Assembly (NCBI GenBank): GCA_030019435.1
Contig: JASEEV010000013.1
Span: forward strand, 1 to 42,578
Direction of reading: 5' to 3'
Length of the DNA: 42,578 bases
Origin: Methanocellales archaeon
GTDB lineage: Archaea; Halobacteriota; UBA148
Below, piece after piece: positions 10,701-17,852 of the stretch. Every line of letters starts with the position of its first letter. Within the stretch, counting starts at the first letter, position 1. The notes below the pieces were generated by a model. It was not told where the DNA came from. It saw nothing but the letters and a program-made list of their open reading frames with translations, and searched no databases. The position numbers and the translations under genes are program-made.

Positions 10701-11037
10701 TGAAGCGCATTTTGTAGCCTCTGTTCTCAATTCTTCTATTGCACAACTTATAGTCATGTCATACACAATAGAGACTGCAATTTCCACGCATGTTCTTAAA
10801 AATGTTTACGTCTCACCCTTTAATCCAAAAGACAAAATCCACAAAAAACTCTCTGAACTTTCCAGAAAAGCCCATGAATTAGCCAAAAAATATTACGAAC
10901 AAAATGATTTGCAAGCACAAGAAGAATTAAAGGAAGTGGAAGATGAAATCGACAAGACCGTTGCTAAGTTATATGGAATTACCGATAAAGAACTTAACGA
11001 GATAAAGAAAACTTTGAAGATATTAAAAGGTGAGTGA
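7762..11037 (+). CDS. Type IIG-like restriction-modification protein: N-terminal PD-(D/E)xK-like region plus N6-adenine DNA methyltransferase
   Basis: DALYGTVIIEYKAP (nuclease-like), GEYYTPDWLAELLLDEVG...VLDPACGSGTFLVLAI (SAM motif I), FDYVIGNPPWINW (NPPW catalytic motif), variable C-terminal region. Confidence 0.9.
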   Translation: MEKGFGEEISLEQLDTNKIANEIREHASESKNEEELKIEVEKLLDPIIKRWNIKASYEHKSRHEISGVRKDALYGTVIIEYKAPGKLESKSEFAKAKEQVKKYIKEEAVDPKYFGRYFGAIIDGYRISFVRFRKNEWEEQEEPLEVNAQTVLRLLEAIRGLRRKPIDAEFLLLDFGPRSEMSKRVILVLYEALKRSKFGRTRMLFDDWKRVFSQVCAYSPEKLAKLIDYYGLEDRKDIDVEKLMFAIHTYYTILMKLLTSEIVTLFADSLLGSYLKRLEEAYYRSHEEMLEELKDLEEGGIFHTVGIRNFLEADYFAWYLEEWDEKIAASIFEITKRLLDYEPATVELNPERVKDLFKRLYQNLVSRDVRHKLGEYYTPDWLAELLLDEVGYDGNPDKRVLDPACGSGTFLVLAIKRTKEYAEEHFLDERELIKKIINNVRGIDLNPLAVLASKANYLIALSDLIRYRPREGIDIPIYLADSISVIRKATLYGDEFELHTNEGRFWITKEVIDKNLLYPVLSLIDGCVKLGYTKEEFEKHLSKKIPLSEESIKSFIRLYNKILKLDKYGKNRIWTSLLKNSFSPMLMGKFDYVIGNPPWINWETLPEFYRNSTKHLWDNYGLLQRTKGMGLGKVKRDLAMLFVARCFSQYVEENGKLAFLAPFTTYKTQAGAGFRSWLANKCEVEKIHDLVELYPFEGAINRTSLLVIKGGQTKFPIPCTMWSNPRSKGMPQEAELEEVKKATKQFDMILAPIRKGKPETSWMITSEKAYDAVQRIMNPSGYSAHAGVYTALNSTYFIDVISKQPNGILIENLKSTGKKKVKGIKTIIKPNLIYPLVRGRDHKPWYVSPSGYILIPTDKKGKTLLHSELKIEHPNTYQYFLNFLKDLVNRGGEPYKTKLKPYRKKPIDVAEKEAPPFYWLFNASPALAPYKVMWKYVAGKISGKGEFSAAVIEPVNDKWLGEKVVIPNEKLMLIPFNEKNEAHFVASVLNSSIAQLIVMSYTIETAISTHVLKNVYVSPFNPKDKIHKKLSELSRKAHELAKKYYEQNDLQAQEELKEVEDEIDKTVAKLYGITDKELNEIKKTLKILKGE

Positions 11038-12275
11038 AAAATATGCCAATAACCTACGATATAGTCAGAGTAGAGCCTAAGACCATATATGATCTATATG
11101 GACTTTATCGAGACGAAAAAATAACCTGGAACACAGAATATCAGAGATCCGAAGTTTGGAAAGAGCCAAAGAAACAAAAGCTTATCGATTCTATAATAAA
11201 AGGTTATAGCATTGGGATGATATTCTTCAGGAAAAAGGATGATAAATATGAAGTCTTAGATGGTCAACAGAGGCTCCGTTCTATTTTTGATTATATGAAT
11301 GATGATTTTCCAACCTCCTCTGAGTTTACTCCAGAATTTGCAGAGAAAAAGTATAGTGAATTGGAGCAAGACCGAGAGAGATATCCAGGTTTCATTGCAC
11401 ATAAAATAACAGTCGCAGAAATATCAGACGTTGATGATGAAACAACAGCTGACATATTTTTGAGATTACAAGAAGGGGTACCACTAAACACAGCAGAAAA
11501 ACTTAACGCATCAAGGGGCAAAATGAGGAATCTTATAGTAGAACTTTCGAATCACCCCCTTTTAGGAAAAACTGATCTGGATGACAAAAGGTTTGGCTAC
11601 CGATTAATTTGTGCTCAAATTGCTAATTTAGAATTGAATTGCGATTTAGAATATATAAGATTTCCAGATATAAAGTACGAGAACCTTAGAGATATGTACG
11701 GAAGGTATAAGGATAGGAATCCTCCCAGCTGGTTACCAGGAAAAATAAAAAGGACATTTAACTTTTTACTTCGGACTCTCAATGATGATGCACAACTTAT
11801 CTATAGAAGAGGAGATTTTTTACCAATATATCTCCTAGCATCCTATATAAACGAAAAATATGTTATTTCTGAAGAAGAGAAACTTAAGGAGTTTGTCAGG
11901 GATTTCCTAGCTAACGTCGATAACATAAATATAAGGGATGAAAATTTAGAAGAAGATAAAAAACCTTATCGAGATTATAAATTTTGGAGAAGTGCAGGAG
12001 CCCTCTCTTCTAAGTCCTTCAAAGAGAGATTTGATATAATTCTCGGTAAGTTTCTTGAATATGTACCAGATCTCCTACAAAAAGATGATCAACGTTTATT
12101 TGATTATGGTCAAAAACTCGCCATTTACCATAGAGACAAAGGCAAATGTCGAGTATGCAACCAAAAAGTGGAATTTAATAATGCAGAATTTCACCATGTA
12201 ACTGAGTGGGCAGATGGTGGAAGAACCACGGTTGAAAATGGGATTCTCGTCCACCCTGAACACCATCCTAGATAA
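11034..12275 (+). CDS. DUF262 (ParB-like) plus HNH endonuclease, GmrSD-related
   Basis: YQRSEVWKEPKKQKLIDSIIKGYSIGMIFFRKKDDKYEVLDGQQRLRSIFDY; C-terminal DKGKCRVCNQKVEFNNAEFHHVTEWADGGRTTVENGILVHPEHH HNH; 4-bp overlap with methyltransferase gene. Confidence 0.9.
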   Translation: MKNMPITYDIVRVEPKTIYDLYGLYRDEKITWNTEYQRSEVWKEPKKQKLIDSIIKGYSIGMIFFRKKDDKYEVLDGQQRLRSIFDYMNDDFPTSSEFTPEFAEKKYSELEQDRERYPGFIAHKITVAEISDVDDETTADIFLRLQEGVPLNTAEKLNASRGKMRNLIVELSNHPLLGKTDLDDKRFGYRLICAQIANLELNCDLEYIRFPDIKYENLRDMYGRYKDRNPPSWLPGKIKRTFNFLLRTLNDDAQLIYRRGDFLPIYLLASYINEKYVISEEEKLKEFVRDFLANVDNINIRDENLEEDKKPYRDYKFWRSAGALSSKSFKERFDIILGKFLEYVPDLLQKDDQRLFDYGQKLAIYHRDKGKCRVCNQKVEFNNAEFHHVTEWADGGRTTVENGILVHPEHHPR

Positions 12276-12296
12276 AACCTAGCTAATCATTCACTT

Positions 12297-12328
12297 GGTT
12301 GGTGGAATTTGATCTTCGGAAGTGCTGG
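12297..12328 (+). repeat. 32-bp direct repeat, copy 1
   Basis: ggttggtggaatttgatcttcggaagtgctgg; 28/32 identical to copy 2. Confidence 0.6.
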
Positions 12329-12789
12329 TATCAAAGAAAAGAGATAAATGGCATCAATAAGATAATCAAATATGAGCTATGACAAATTGGAAAGAAGTAG
12401 TGCGACAACTATTTGTGATAACTATTCTCGGAGGTATAATAGTAGGTATAGTTATATTAGGAGTCAATCATTGGTATGGTGAACAAAAAAGAGCAGAACT
12501 CAACGTGGAAGATAGTGCAATTCATTTTCGCGTCACTTGGGATGAGAATAACGAAAATTACCGAGTCGATTTAAGATATAATTTCAATGTAACAACTAAA
12601 AAACATGCTGTAAAGGTGTATAGAATTGATGTGAACTTCCCAGATGAGACTTCTTCTCGAATGACTCATCCACCATTTATACATGATAATCTTAATTGGG
12701 AAATAATGCCAGATTATGAAGATTTGATTCCACTCTATGACCACCAAACTTTTTTAGAGCCAGAAATGAAAAGATGTATAATAACGAAC

Positions 12790-13191
12790 TCATTTCAAAA
12801 CCCTCCATAGGATGAGGATGCTGGCCAGATTGATGAATGCCTGGTATGTTCTGACCAGTCTTTCATGTCTTATGATGATTCTTTTGAAGCTTAACAGCCA
12901 GGCGAAGAATCGCTCTACAGCTCCTCTGTCTTTGTATGATCTATCGTCGAATCTTACAGGTCTGCCTGATCTTGGTGTTTTGCTGTTCCTTTTATTGCAT
13001 GGGATGTTGCTCTGGATTCCTCTGTTTCTCAGGTATTTCCTTATTTCTGTGGTATCATAGGCAGGGTCAGCTAAGAGCTCTCCAGGTCTTGTGCGTGGTC
13101 TGCCTTTCGGAAGTTTGATCCGTATGCTGTCGACCACTTCTTTGAACATGAGGGAGTCATGATCGTTGCCTGGTGATATGATGGTGTTCAA
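12790..13191 (-). CDS. IS5-like transposase OrfB (likely made by frameshift from OrfA)
   Basis: SPGNDHDSLMFKEVVDSIRIKLPKGRPRTRPGELLADPAYDT...DRGAVERFFAWLLSFKRIIIRHER DDE motifs. Confidence 0.9.
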   Translation of the reverse strand: MNTIISPGNDHDSLMFKEVVDSIRIKLPKGRPRTRPGELLADPAYDTTEIRKYLRNRGIQSNIPCNKRNSKTPRSGRPVRFDDRSYKDRGAVERFFAWLLSFKRIIIRHERLVRTYQAFINLASILILWRVLK

Positions 13192-13259
13192 GGGCAGTCC
13201 CTGTTTGGTTACGGCAGCATGTATCTTGCTGCCCTTTTTCCTCTTATAGCCATCATATC

Positions 13260-13595
13260 CTATTGCCTCACCCCTTTTTTAGCTGCTATGGTAGAGGAAT
13301 CTATGATGGCTTTATCCAGATTGAGTTTTTCCTCTTGGTATGCTCTCTCCTGTAGTCTGCTCATCAAGTCTTGCCAGATGCCTTCTTCTTGCCATCTCTT
13401 CAGCCTTCTCCATGCAGTTACCGGAGCTCCATACTTCTTGGGCATATCCTCCCACTTGCAGCCCGTTATTAAGACATAGATGATGCCGTTGATTGTCCTT
13501 CGGTCATCTGCTCTGTGTCTCCCTGTCCTAGGTTGTGGCGGTAACAATGGCTCTATGAACTCCCATTGCTCATCTGATAATTCTTCAAACCTCAA
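13260..13595 (-). CDS. IS5-like transposase OrfA
   Basis: MRFEELSDEQWEFIEPLLPPQPRTGRHRADDRRTINGIIYVLITGCKWEDMPKKYG. Confidence 0.92.
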   Translation of the reverse strand: MRFEELSDEQWEFIEPLLPPQPRTGRHRADDRRTINGIIYVLITGCKWEDMPKKYGAPVTAWRRLKRWQEEGIWQDLMSRLQERAYQEEKLNLDKAIIDSSTIAAKKGVRQ

Positions 13596-13869
13596 TTTTC
13601 ATCCCCTCAAATAGAAGAGAGACCCAAAACTATAAATACTTTTGAAATGAGTTCAACGATATATTATGAAGATTATAAAGGATTTAGGGAACCAATAAAT
13701 TGCTATTATAAACTCAATATAACGCAAGAATATAAATCCGAAAAACTCTATCGCCCCATCTCTTGGACTCAGATCAGTACTTTTATTGGGACTGAAGGTT
13801 GGGATTGATGGAAAAGCCCCAGCTGCACTGAAGTATGAGGAATCCGCTTATTTAGAATGGAGTTTATTT

Positions 13870-14571
13870 TCACATCAAACTCTCGTATCCGCTCTTAGTT
13901 ATTCGAGCTATATGTATGGGTTCACTAATTGTTACAATATATCCCGGTTTAAGCTTTTCTTTTTTCTTTTCGATGACATCTTCAAAGCAAGAACGGATTG
14001 CCGCTTTATACTTTGATGGAGAACTCAATTGTGAGTCTTTTTTCTCTAACCTACACCTAAAGATGGGGTCCGCAACAGCAATAACATCAGGAGCACCTCC
14101 CAATACAAGTTTTTCCGAAGGTACACTAAAAAGGAAAGCATGTTGCACTTCGAGTTCGTATATCGCAGGCTTTGTAAAATCTCCATCCTCGTCTTTATTC
14201 ATTCCACCAACAATTATGTCAAGTGGCCATTCACTCTTCAAAATATCTTTATTTTTTATCAAAGCTTCTTTAATTGAAGGAATGTTTACAATTTCTTCAT
14301 AATGGGGCCTAGCAACTTTTTCTAGTTCCTTTGCAACTTCAAAAGCATCATAGCTCTCCAAGTTTGTTCCCCTTAAATTCCTTCTCATTTCTTCAATGAA
14401 CCTACGTCCATGATCCAAAATGCCTGAAAGTAAGATCTCTACATGTTCATTAATTTTCTCATACTTATTAACTACGAGAAACTTCCTATTTCCTATATTG
14501 CAGGAATAGGCAAGGCTATCTGAGCCGAGGTAGACTTCGTAGTCAGTTTTCAAAGCAACTATCAAGGTCAT
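13870..14571 (-). CDS. Proteasome-like Ntn-hydrolase
   Basis: MTLIVALKTDYEVYLGSDSLAY resembles beta-subunit T1 (Thr at position 2, GSDS strand). Confidence 0.65.
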   Translation of the reverse strand: MTLIVALKTDYEVYLGSDSLAYSCNIGNRKFLVVNKYEKINEHVEILLSGILDHGRRFIEEMRRNLRGTNLESYDAFEVAKELEKVARPHYEEIVNIPSIKEALIKNKDILKSEWPLDIIVGGMNKDEDGDFTKPAIYELEVQHAFLFSVPSEKLVLGGAPDVIAVADPIFRCRLEKKDSQLSSPSKYKAAIRSCFEDVIEKKKEKLKPGYIVTISEPIHIARITKSGYESLM

Positions 14572-14625
14572 AAATCGTAGTTCCTCTAGAAAATCTCTAA
14601 ATCTATAACGTTACGTTTGCCATGA

Positions 14626-14700
14626 TCACGTCCCATACTTCGCATTGATCCTTATATAATCGTATGTGAGATCACAGCCCCAGGTGGTTGCCTCACCACT
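14626..14700 (-). pseudogene. argJ: 3'-terminal fragment of argJ
   Basis: Minus strand reads SGEATTWGCDLTYDYIRINAKYGT*, matching the conserved ArgJ C-terminus. Confidence 0.7.
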
Positions 14701-14756
14701 TTCCTCTCTTCGGGTATCTCGCCGATTTCAGTCTTCTTAAAGTCGGATTTTGTCAT
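14697..14756 (-). pseudogene. Fragment of type I restriction specificity subunit (HsdS) N-terminus, copy A
   Basis: Minus strand MTKSDFKKTEIGEIPEERKVV, HsdS-type TEIGEIPEEW motif. Confidence 0.6.
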
Positions 14757-15259
14757 TCCATTCGCACATCATTTTCATAGTGGTTTTTGATGGAGGAGAC
14801 TCCAGACCCTGAGTCAGATAACAAGACCAGTTCACAATTTCTTTCAGAATTCTTATCCCCTCCTTGTTCTTGGAATAAATTTATCGGAATATAATAAAAC
14901 GACTGTGGCGGTCTAAATTTGTTTATGATATAATGTGGGTCGATTGGGTTGGCAAAACCACAGACATTATTAATTTTAATGGCAAATGCTATAGGAGATC
15001 CCTCAAAATACGTGAAGAAGTCACTTTTTGACATTCCTGCGTGTTTGCGGCATATGTCCCAAATCTTTTGAGGGGAATCCGTTAGGATTTTTTCAATCTC
15101 AAATGAGGCAATAATTTTATTCTTCGGTGAAGTGGAATAGATATAGACTCTGTCTATGTCCTTTCTTTTGAAAATAGACCTCCTGAACTCGTATTTTTTT
15201 CTGCCGTATACGATTGCCTCGGCGTATTGGGGTTTAACTGACAGTAAAACGTTCATCAA
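14753..15259 (-). CDS. ASCH-domain protein
   Basis: MMNVLLSVKPQYAEAIVYGRKKYEFRRSIFKRKDIDRVYIYSTSPKNKIIASFEIEKI. Confidence 0.85.
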   Translation of the reverse strand: MMNVLLSVKPQYAEAIVYGRKKYEFRRSIFKRKDIDRVYIYSTSPKNKIIASFEIEKILTDSPQKIWDICRKHAGMSKSDFFTYFEGSPIAFAIKINNVCGFANPIDPHYIINKFRPPQSFYYIPINLFQEQGGDKNSERNCELVLLSDSGSGVSSIKNHYENDVRME

Positions 15260-16712
15260 GTCTACCTCCTTTTATTATAAATTCATATTGACTGTGATTG
15301 ATTTCTATTATTGATTGCGGAGCGTAATTGAGGATGTTATGTTCACGAAGATAATCCAAACCCAATGGGTTAGGCAGATTAAGATGGTGTCTGAAGAGAA
15401 TGACCAAAACTGGCTTTTGTGCTAATTTTTTAATTTCTTCATAAGAATAGACGCTTCTTTTTCCTACAAATCGTAAGATTGAGTCAGGCTCCCCCGTTCG
15501 TAGGATGCGTTCAACAACTCCCACTGAGGTAATTCTCTTTTGATCGCTTGAACGATAGAATAATAGAACATCACCAGATTTTATTTTTCTAATTTTCGAG
15601 TGCGAAAGATACGCTTTTTTAATAGTATTACCTTGAATATTAATCTCAAAGTATTCAGTAAGTTTCATCTGTCGTTTTTGATAATCTGGAAAGAGTCGGT
15701 CATGATATTCTGGCCTGATAGGTACTACAAATTTTTTGATGCTTGGTGAGTCCTTAAAAGAAGGGTAATATTTCTTTGCCAAACCAATCGGTGACAAATC
15801 TTTTTCTTCTGGTATGAATTGTTTAAGATAAACCTCCTCGTTATTTCCTAAAGTGCCCACCATCTCAAATCCAAACTCCTCTAAAAGGTTGATTAATCCA
15901 TCATCCTCTTTACGGTAATGAGTAAGGTAAGTCTCAAAGATTTGATTATCAATGCAGTATTGGAAGGCAATTTTTAATAAAAGTTCACCTATCTTAAATC
16001 CAGGCATGTCAACTTTAAGAGTAGATATTTTTAGCCGTTTGGCTACAGATAAAGGAGGGGATGTAAGGATAGGCTCATTTTCTTCTTTTAGTATCAAGAG
16101 CGCCCTAATCTTATCATCTTCATCATGATAGACCCAGCATTTTCGTCCTTCTATTGAAATCTTTTTAAACCACTCTGACAAGCCTTCGTAATCCTCTTTT
16201 AAAGAATCGAAAAAAGGATCATTTATGTCGAGGTTACGGACAAAATCTTCTTTTAAGAGTGTATGTCTCGGTACTTTTCGGGCATGAAGACTCTTAAAAT
16301 ACTCCAGAGCTGAATCAACAGATAGAACACGATCATCAAGATACAATTGGAGAGCCTTCTTATGAAGACCATGATCTTCAGTTATCAGAAAATCTGCCGT
16401 ATTCTTGTAGATTGCAAATAGAATTTCATTGTCAATCTTTTCATTGAAATTGGACGGCAACCCGACTATTGATAAAAATTCATCAGTAGGCTGTGGAGGA
16501 GATTCCAGAAGAGGATATCCTCCTAACTTCGATAGTATAACTTTTTTTCTACGAGGGTCTGGGTCATTGTTTACATCATGTAACGATGCGGGATGGATAA
16601 ATGGTTGGTGCCCATGTTCTCGAAGGATCCTCAGCAAATCCTGGAGATTTCGAGATAATTCCTTGGGGTCTTCGATATGAATAAGTATATTTGTATCAAG
16701 AATAATTTTCAT
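15234..16712 (-). CDS. PIN-GNAT-PUA/ASCH-like fusion protein
   Basis: N-term MKIILDTNILIHIED PIN; middle WVYHDEDDKIRALLILKEENEP...GELLLKIAFQYC GNAT-like; C-term IKSGDVLLFYRSSDQKRITSVGVVERIL PUA-like. Confidence 0.75.
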   Translation of the reverse strand: MKIILDTNILIHIEDPKELSRNLQDLLRILREHGHQPFIHPASLHDVNNDPDPRRKKVILSKLGGYPLLESPPQPTDEFLSIVGLPSNFNEKIDNEILFAIYKNTADFLITEDHGLHKKALQLYLDDRVLSVDSALEYFKSLHARKVPRHTLLKEDFVRNLDINDPFFDSLKEDYEGLSEWFKKISIEGRKCWVYHDEDDKIRALLILKEENEPILTSPPLSVAKRLKISTLKVDMPGFKIGELLLKIAFQYCIDNQIFETYLTHYRKEDDGLINLLEEFGFEMVGTLGNNEEVYLKQFIPEEKDLSPIGLAKKYYPSFKDSPSIKKFVVPIRPEYHDRLFPDYQKRQMKLTEYFEINIQGNTIKKAYLSHSKIRKIKSGDVLLFYRSSDQKRITSVGVVERILRTGEPDSILRFVGKRSVYSYEEIKKLAQKPVLVILFRHHLNLPNPLGLDYLREHNILNYAPQSIIEINHSQYEFIIKGGRLDERFTVS

Positions 16713-16766
16713 ATACTACCTCCCACTCCTCAGGAATCTCGCCGATTTCGGTGAGTTTGTGATTTA
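16713..16766 (-). pseudogene. Fragment of HsdS N-terminus, copy B
   Basis: Minus strand NHKLTEIGEIPEEWEVV directly upstream of the PIN-GNAT start codon. Confidence 0.6.
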
Positions 16767-16850
16767 CATTTCGCCTAACTACTTATATGCAAATCCCCTA
16801 TAAAAGATTCTTACTAGAAAAGCCAAACTTGTCTTACTATCCATCGACCT

Positions 16851-16882
16851 GGTTGGTGGGATTTGAGGTTTGGAAGTGCTGG
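16851..16882 (+). repeat. 32-bp direct repeat, copy 2
   Basis: ggttggtgggatttgaggtttggaagtgctgg. Confidence 0.6.
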
Positions 16883-16949
16883 AGTTTCGCAAACGGTTAT
16901 ATATTCAAAAAGTAAAAGACTATATATAATAGGGATATTGGGGGAGATC

Positions 16950-17852
16950 ATGCAAATAACAACGCATGAAGGTATAGGTGATAAAATTCCTGAGCGTTGT
17001 TGGATACCGCTGCTGGTTTTGTATAGGCTTGGTAAAGTAGTTACCGCCATTAAATTACAGAAACTCATTTTTTTGATCCAAGACAAAGCGAGAATAAAGC
17101 AAGGGTATGACTTCTTTAAGTATCATTATGGTCCTTATTCGGCAGAATTAGAGCTGGATACATTTCTACTTTCAGAAGCATATAATTTCATTTCAATTGA
17201 ATACAAACGCATCTCTCATCCAACAGGCTACTATATCTATACGATTATGCCTGAGGGCAATGCTGCTTTTGAAACTATTCTACCCTCTCTGAATCCTGAA
17301 CTAGTTAGACGAGCGGATAGGTGCTTAGAAAAGTTTGGATCTTGGGATCATTACAAGCTTGTTGAATATGTATATGAGGAATATCTGCCAAAAAAACACG
17401 CATATGAAGAACGCTTCACTCATGTTAAAAATGATTTGGAATCCATCAGTTCTTTCTGGCAAAAGACGTACTCGCCTGATTGTCCGGCATCTATCGATGT
17501 TCTTTCAGTTGTGGAATACATTGAGCTAGCCTTTAAACAAATGGAGATGCAGGAAGACGAAGTAACCAAAGGTGTTATATTATCGGCAGCAGCTGAATTA
17601 TCGAGCAAGCTCATCGATGTGACATCGACATGTGCAGAAGAAGAGATGTGCGTATACGATGCTGATAAATGCAAAGCATCTATAGATGAACCCAGATTGT
17701 TCGAACTTTTTGATTTTTTGATAAGTTATTGTGAGAGCAAGGGCGTCTTGTCGAAACTGGAGGAGCTGGACTTCGCTGATATAATACTAGAGGAGGATTT
17801 CAGACGCCTGAAGAAGAGTCTCAGCGATCTCGATGTAGGATCTACTTACTAG
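16950..17852 (+). CDS. Panacea (DUF4065)/YwgA-like protein, putative antitoxin
   Basis: KLQKLIFLIQDKARIKQGYDFFKYHYGPYSAELELDTFLLSEAYNFI; ATG at 16950 preceded by GGGGGAG. Confidence 0.55.
   Translation: MQITTHEGIGDKIPERCWIPLLVLYRLGKVVTAIKLQKLIFLIQDKARIKQGYDFFKYHYGPYSAELELDTFLLSEAYNFISIEYKRISHPTGYYIYTIMPEGNAAFETILPSLNPELVRRADRCLEKFGSWDHYKLVEYVYEEYLPKKHAYEERFTHVKNDLESISSFWQKTYSPDCPASIDVLSVVEYIELAFKQMEMQEDEVTKGVILSAAAELSSKLIDVTSTCAEEEMCVYDADKCKASIDEPRLFELFDFLISYCESKGVLSKLEELDFADIILEEDFRRLKKSLSDLDVGSTY

Larger units (their letters stand above)
12786..13654 (-). mobile_element. IS5-like insertion sequence, copy 1
   Basis: Terminal IRs GAACTCATTTCAAAA / TTTTGAAATGAGTTC; AAC direct repeat at 12783-12785 and 13655-13657; DDE transposase ORFs; second copy at 31885. 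Confidence 0.95.
12379..13808 (+). pseudogene. Single-TM protein gene interrupted by IS copy 1
   Basis: Removing 12786-13657 restores one frame ...KRCIITIYYEDYKGFREPINCYYKLNITQEYKSEKLYRPISWTQISTFIGTEGWD*. Confidence 0.85.

Noticed and set aside
12812-13479. Plus-strand ORFs inside IS copy 1
   Set aside because: Antisense to the transposase; the same pattern recurs in copy 2
13870-14571. Ntn hydrolase as the housekeeping proteasome beta subunit
   Set aside because: Propeptide absent and central sequence differs strongly from archaeal PsmB; kept as a divergent relative
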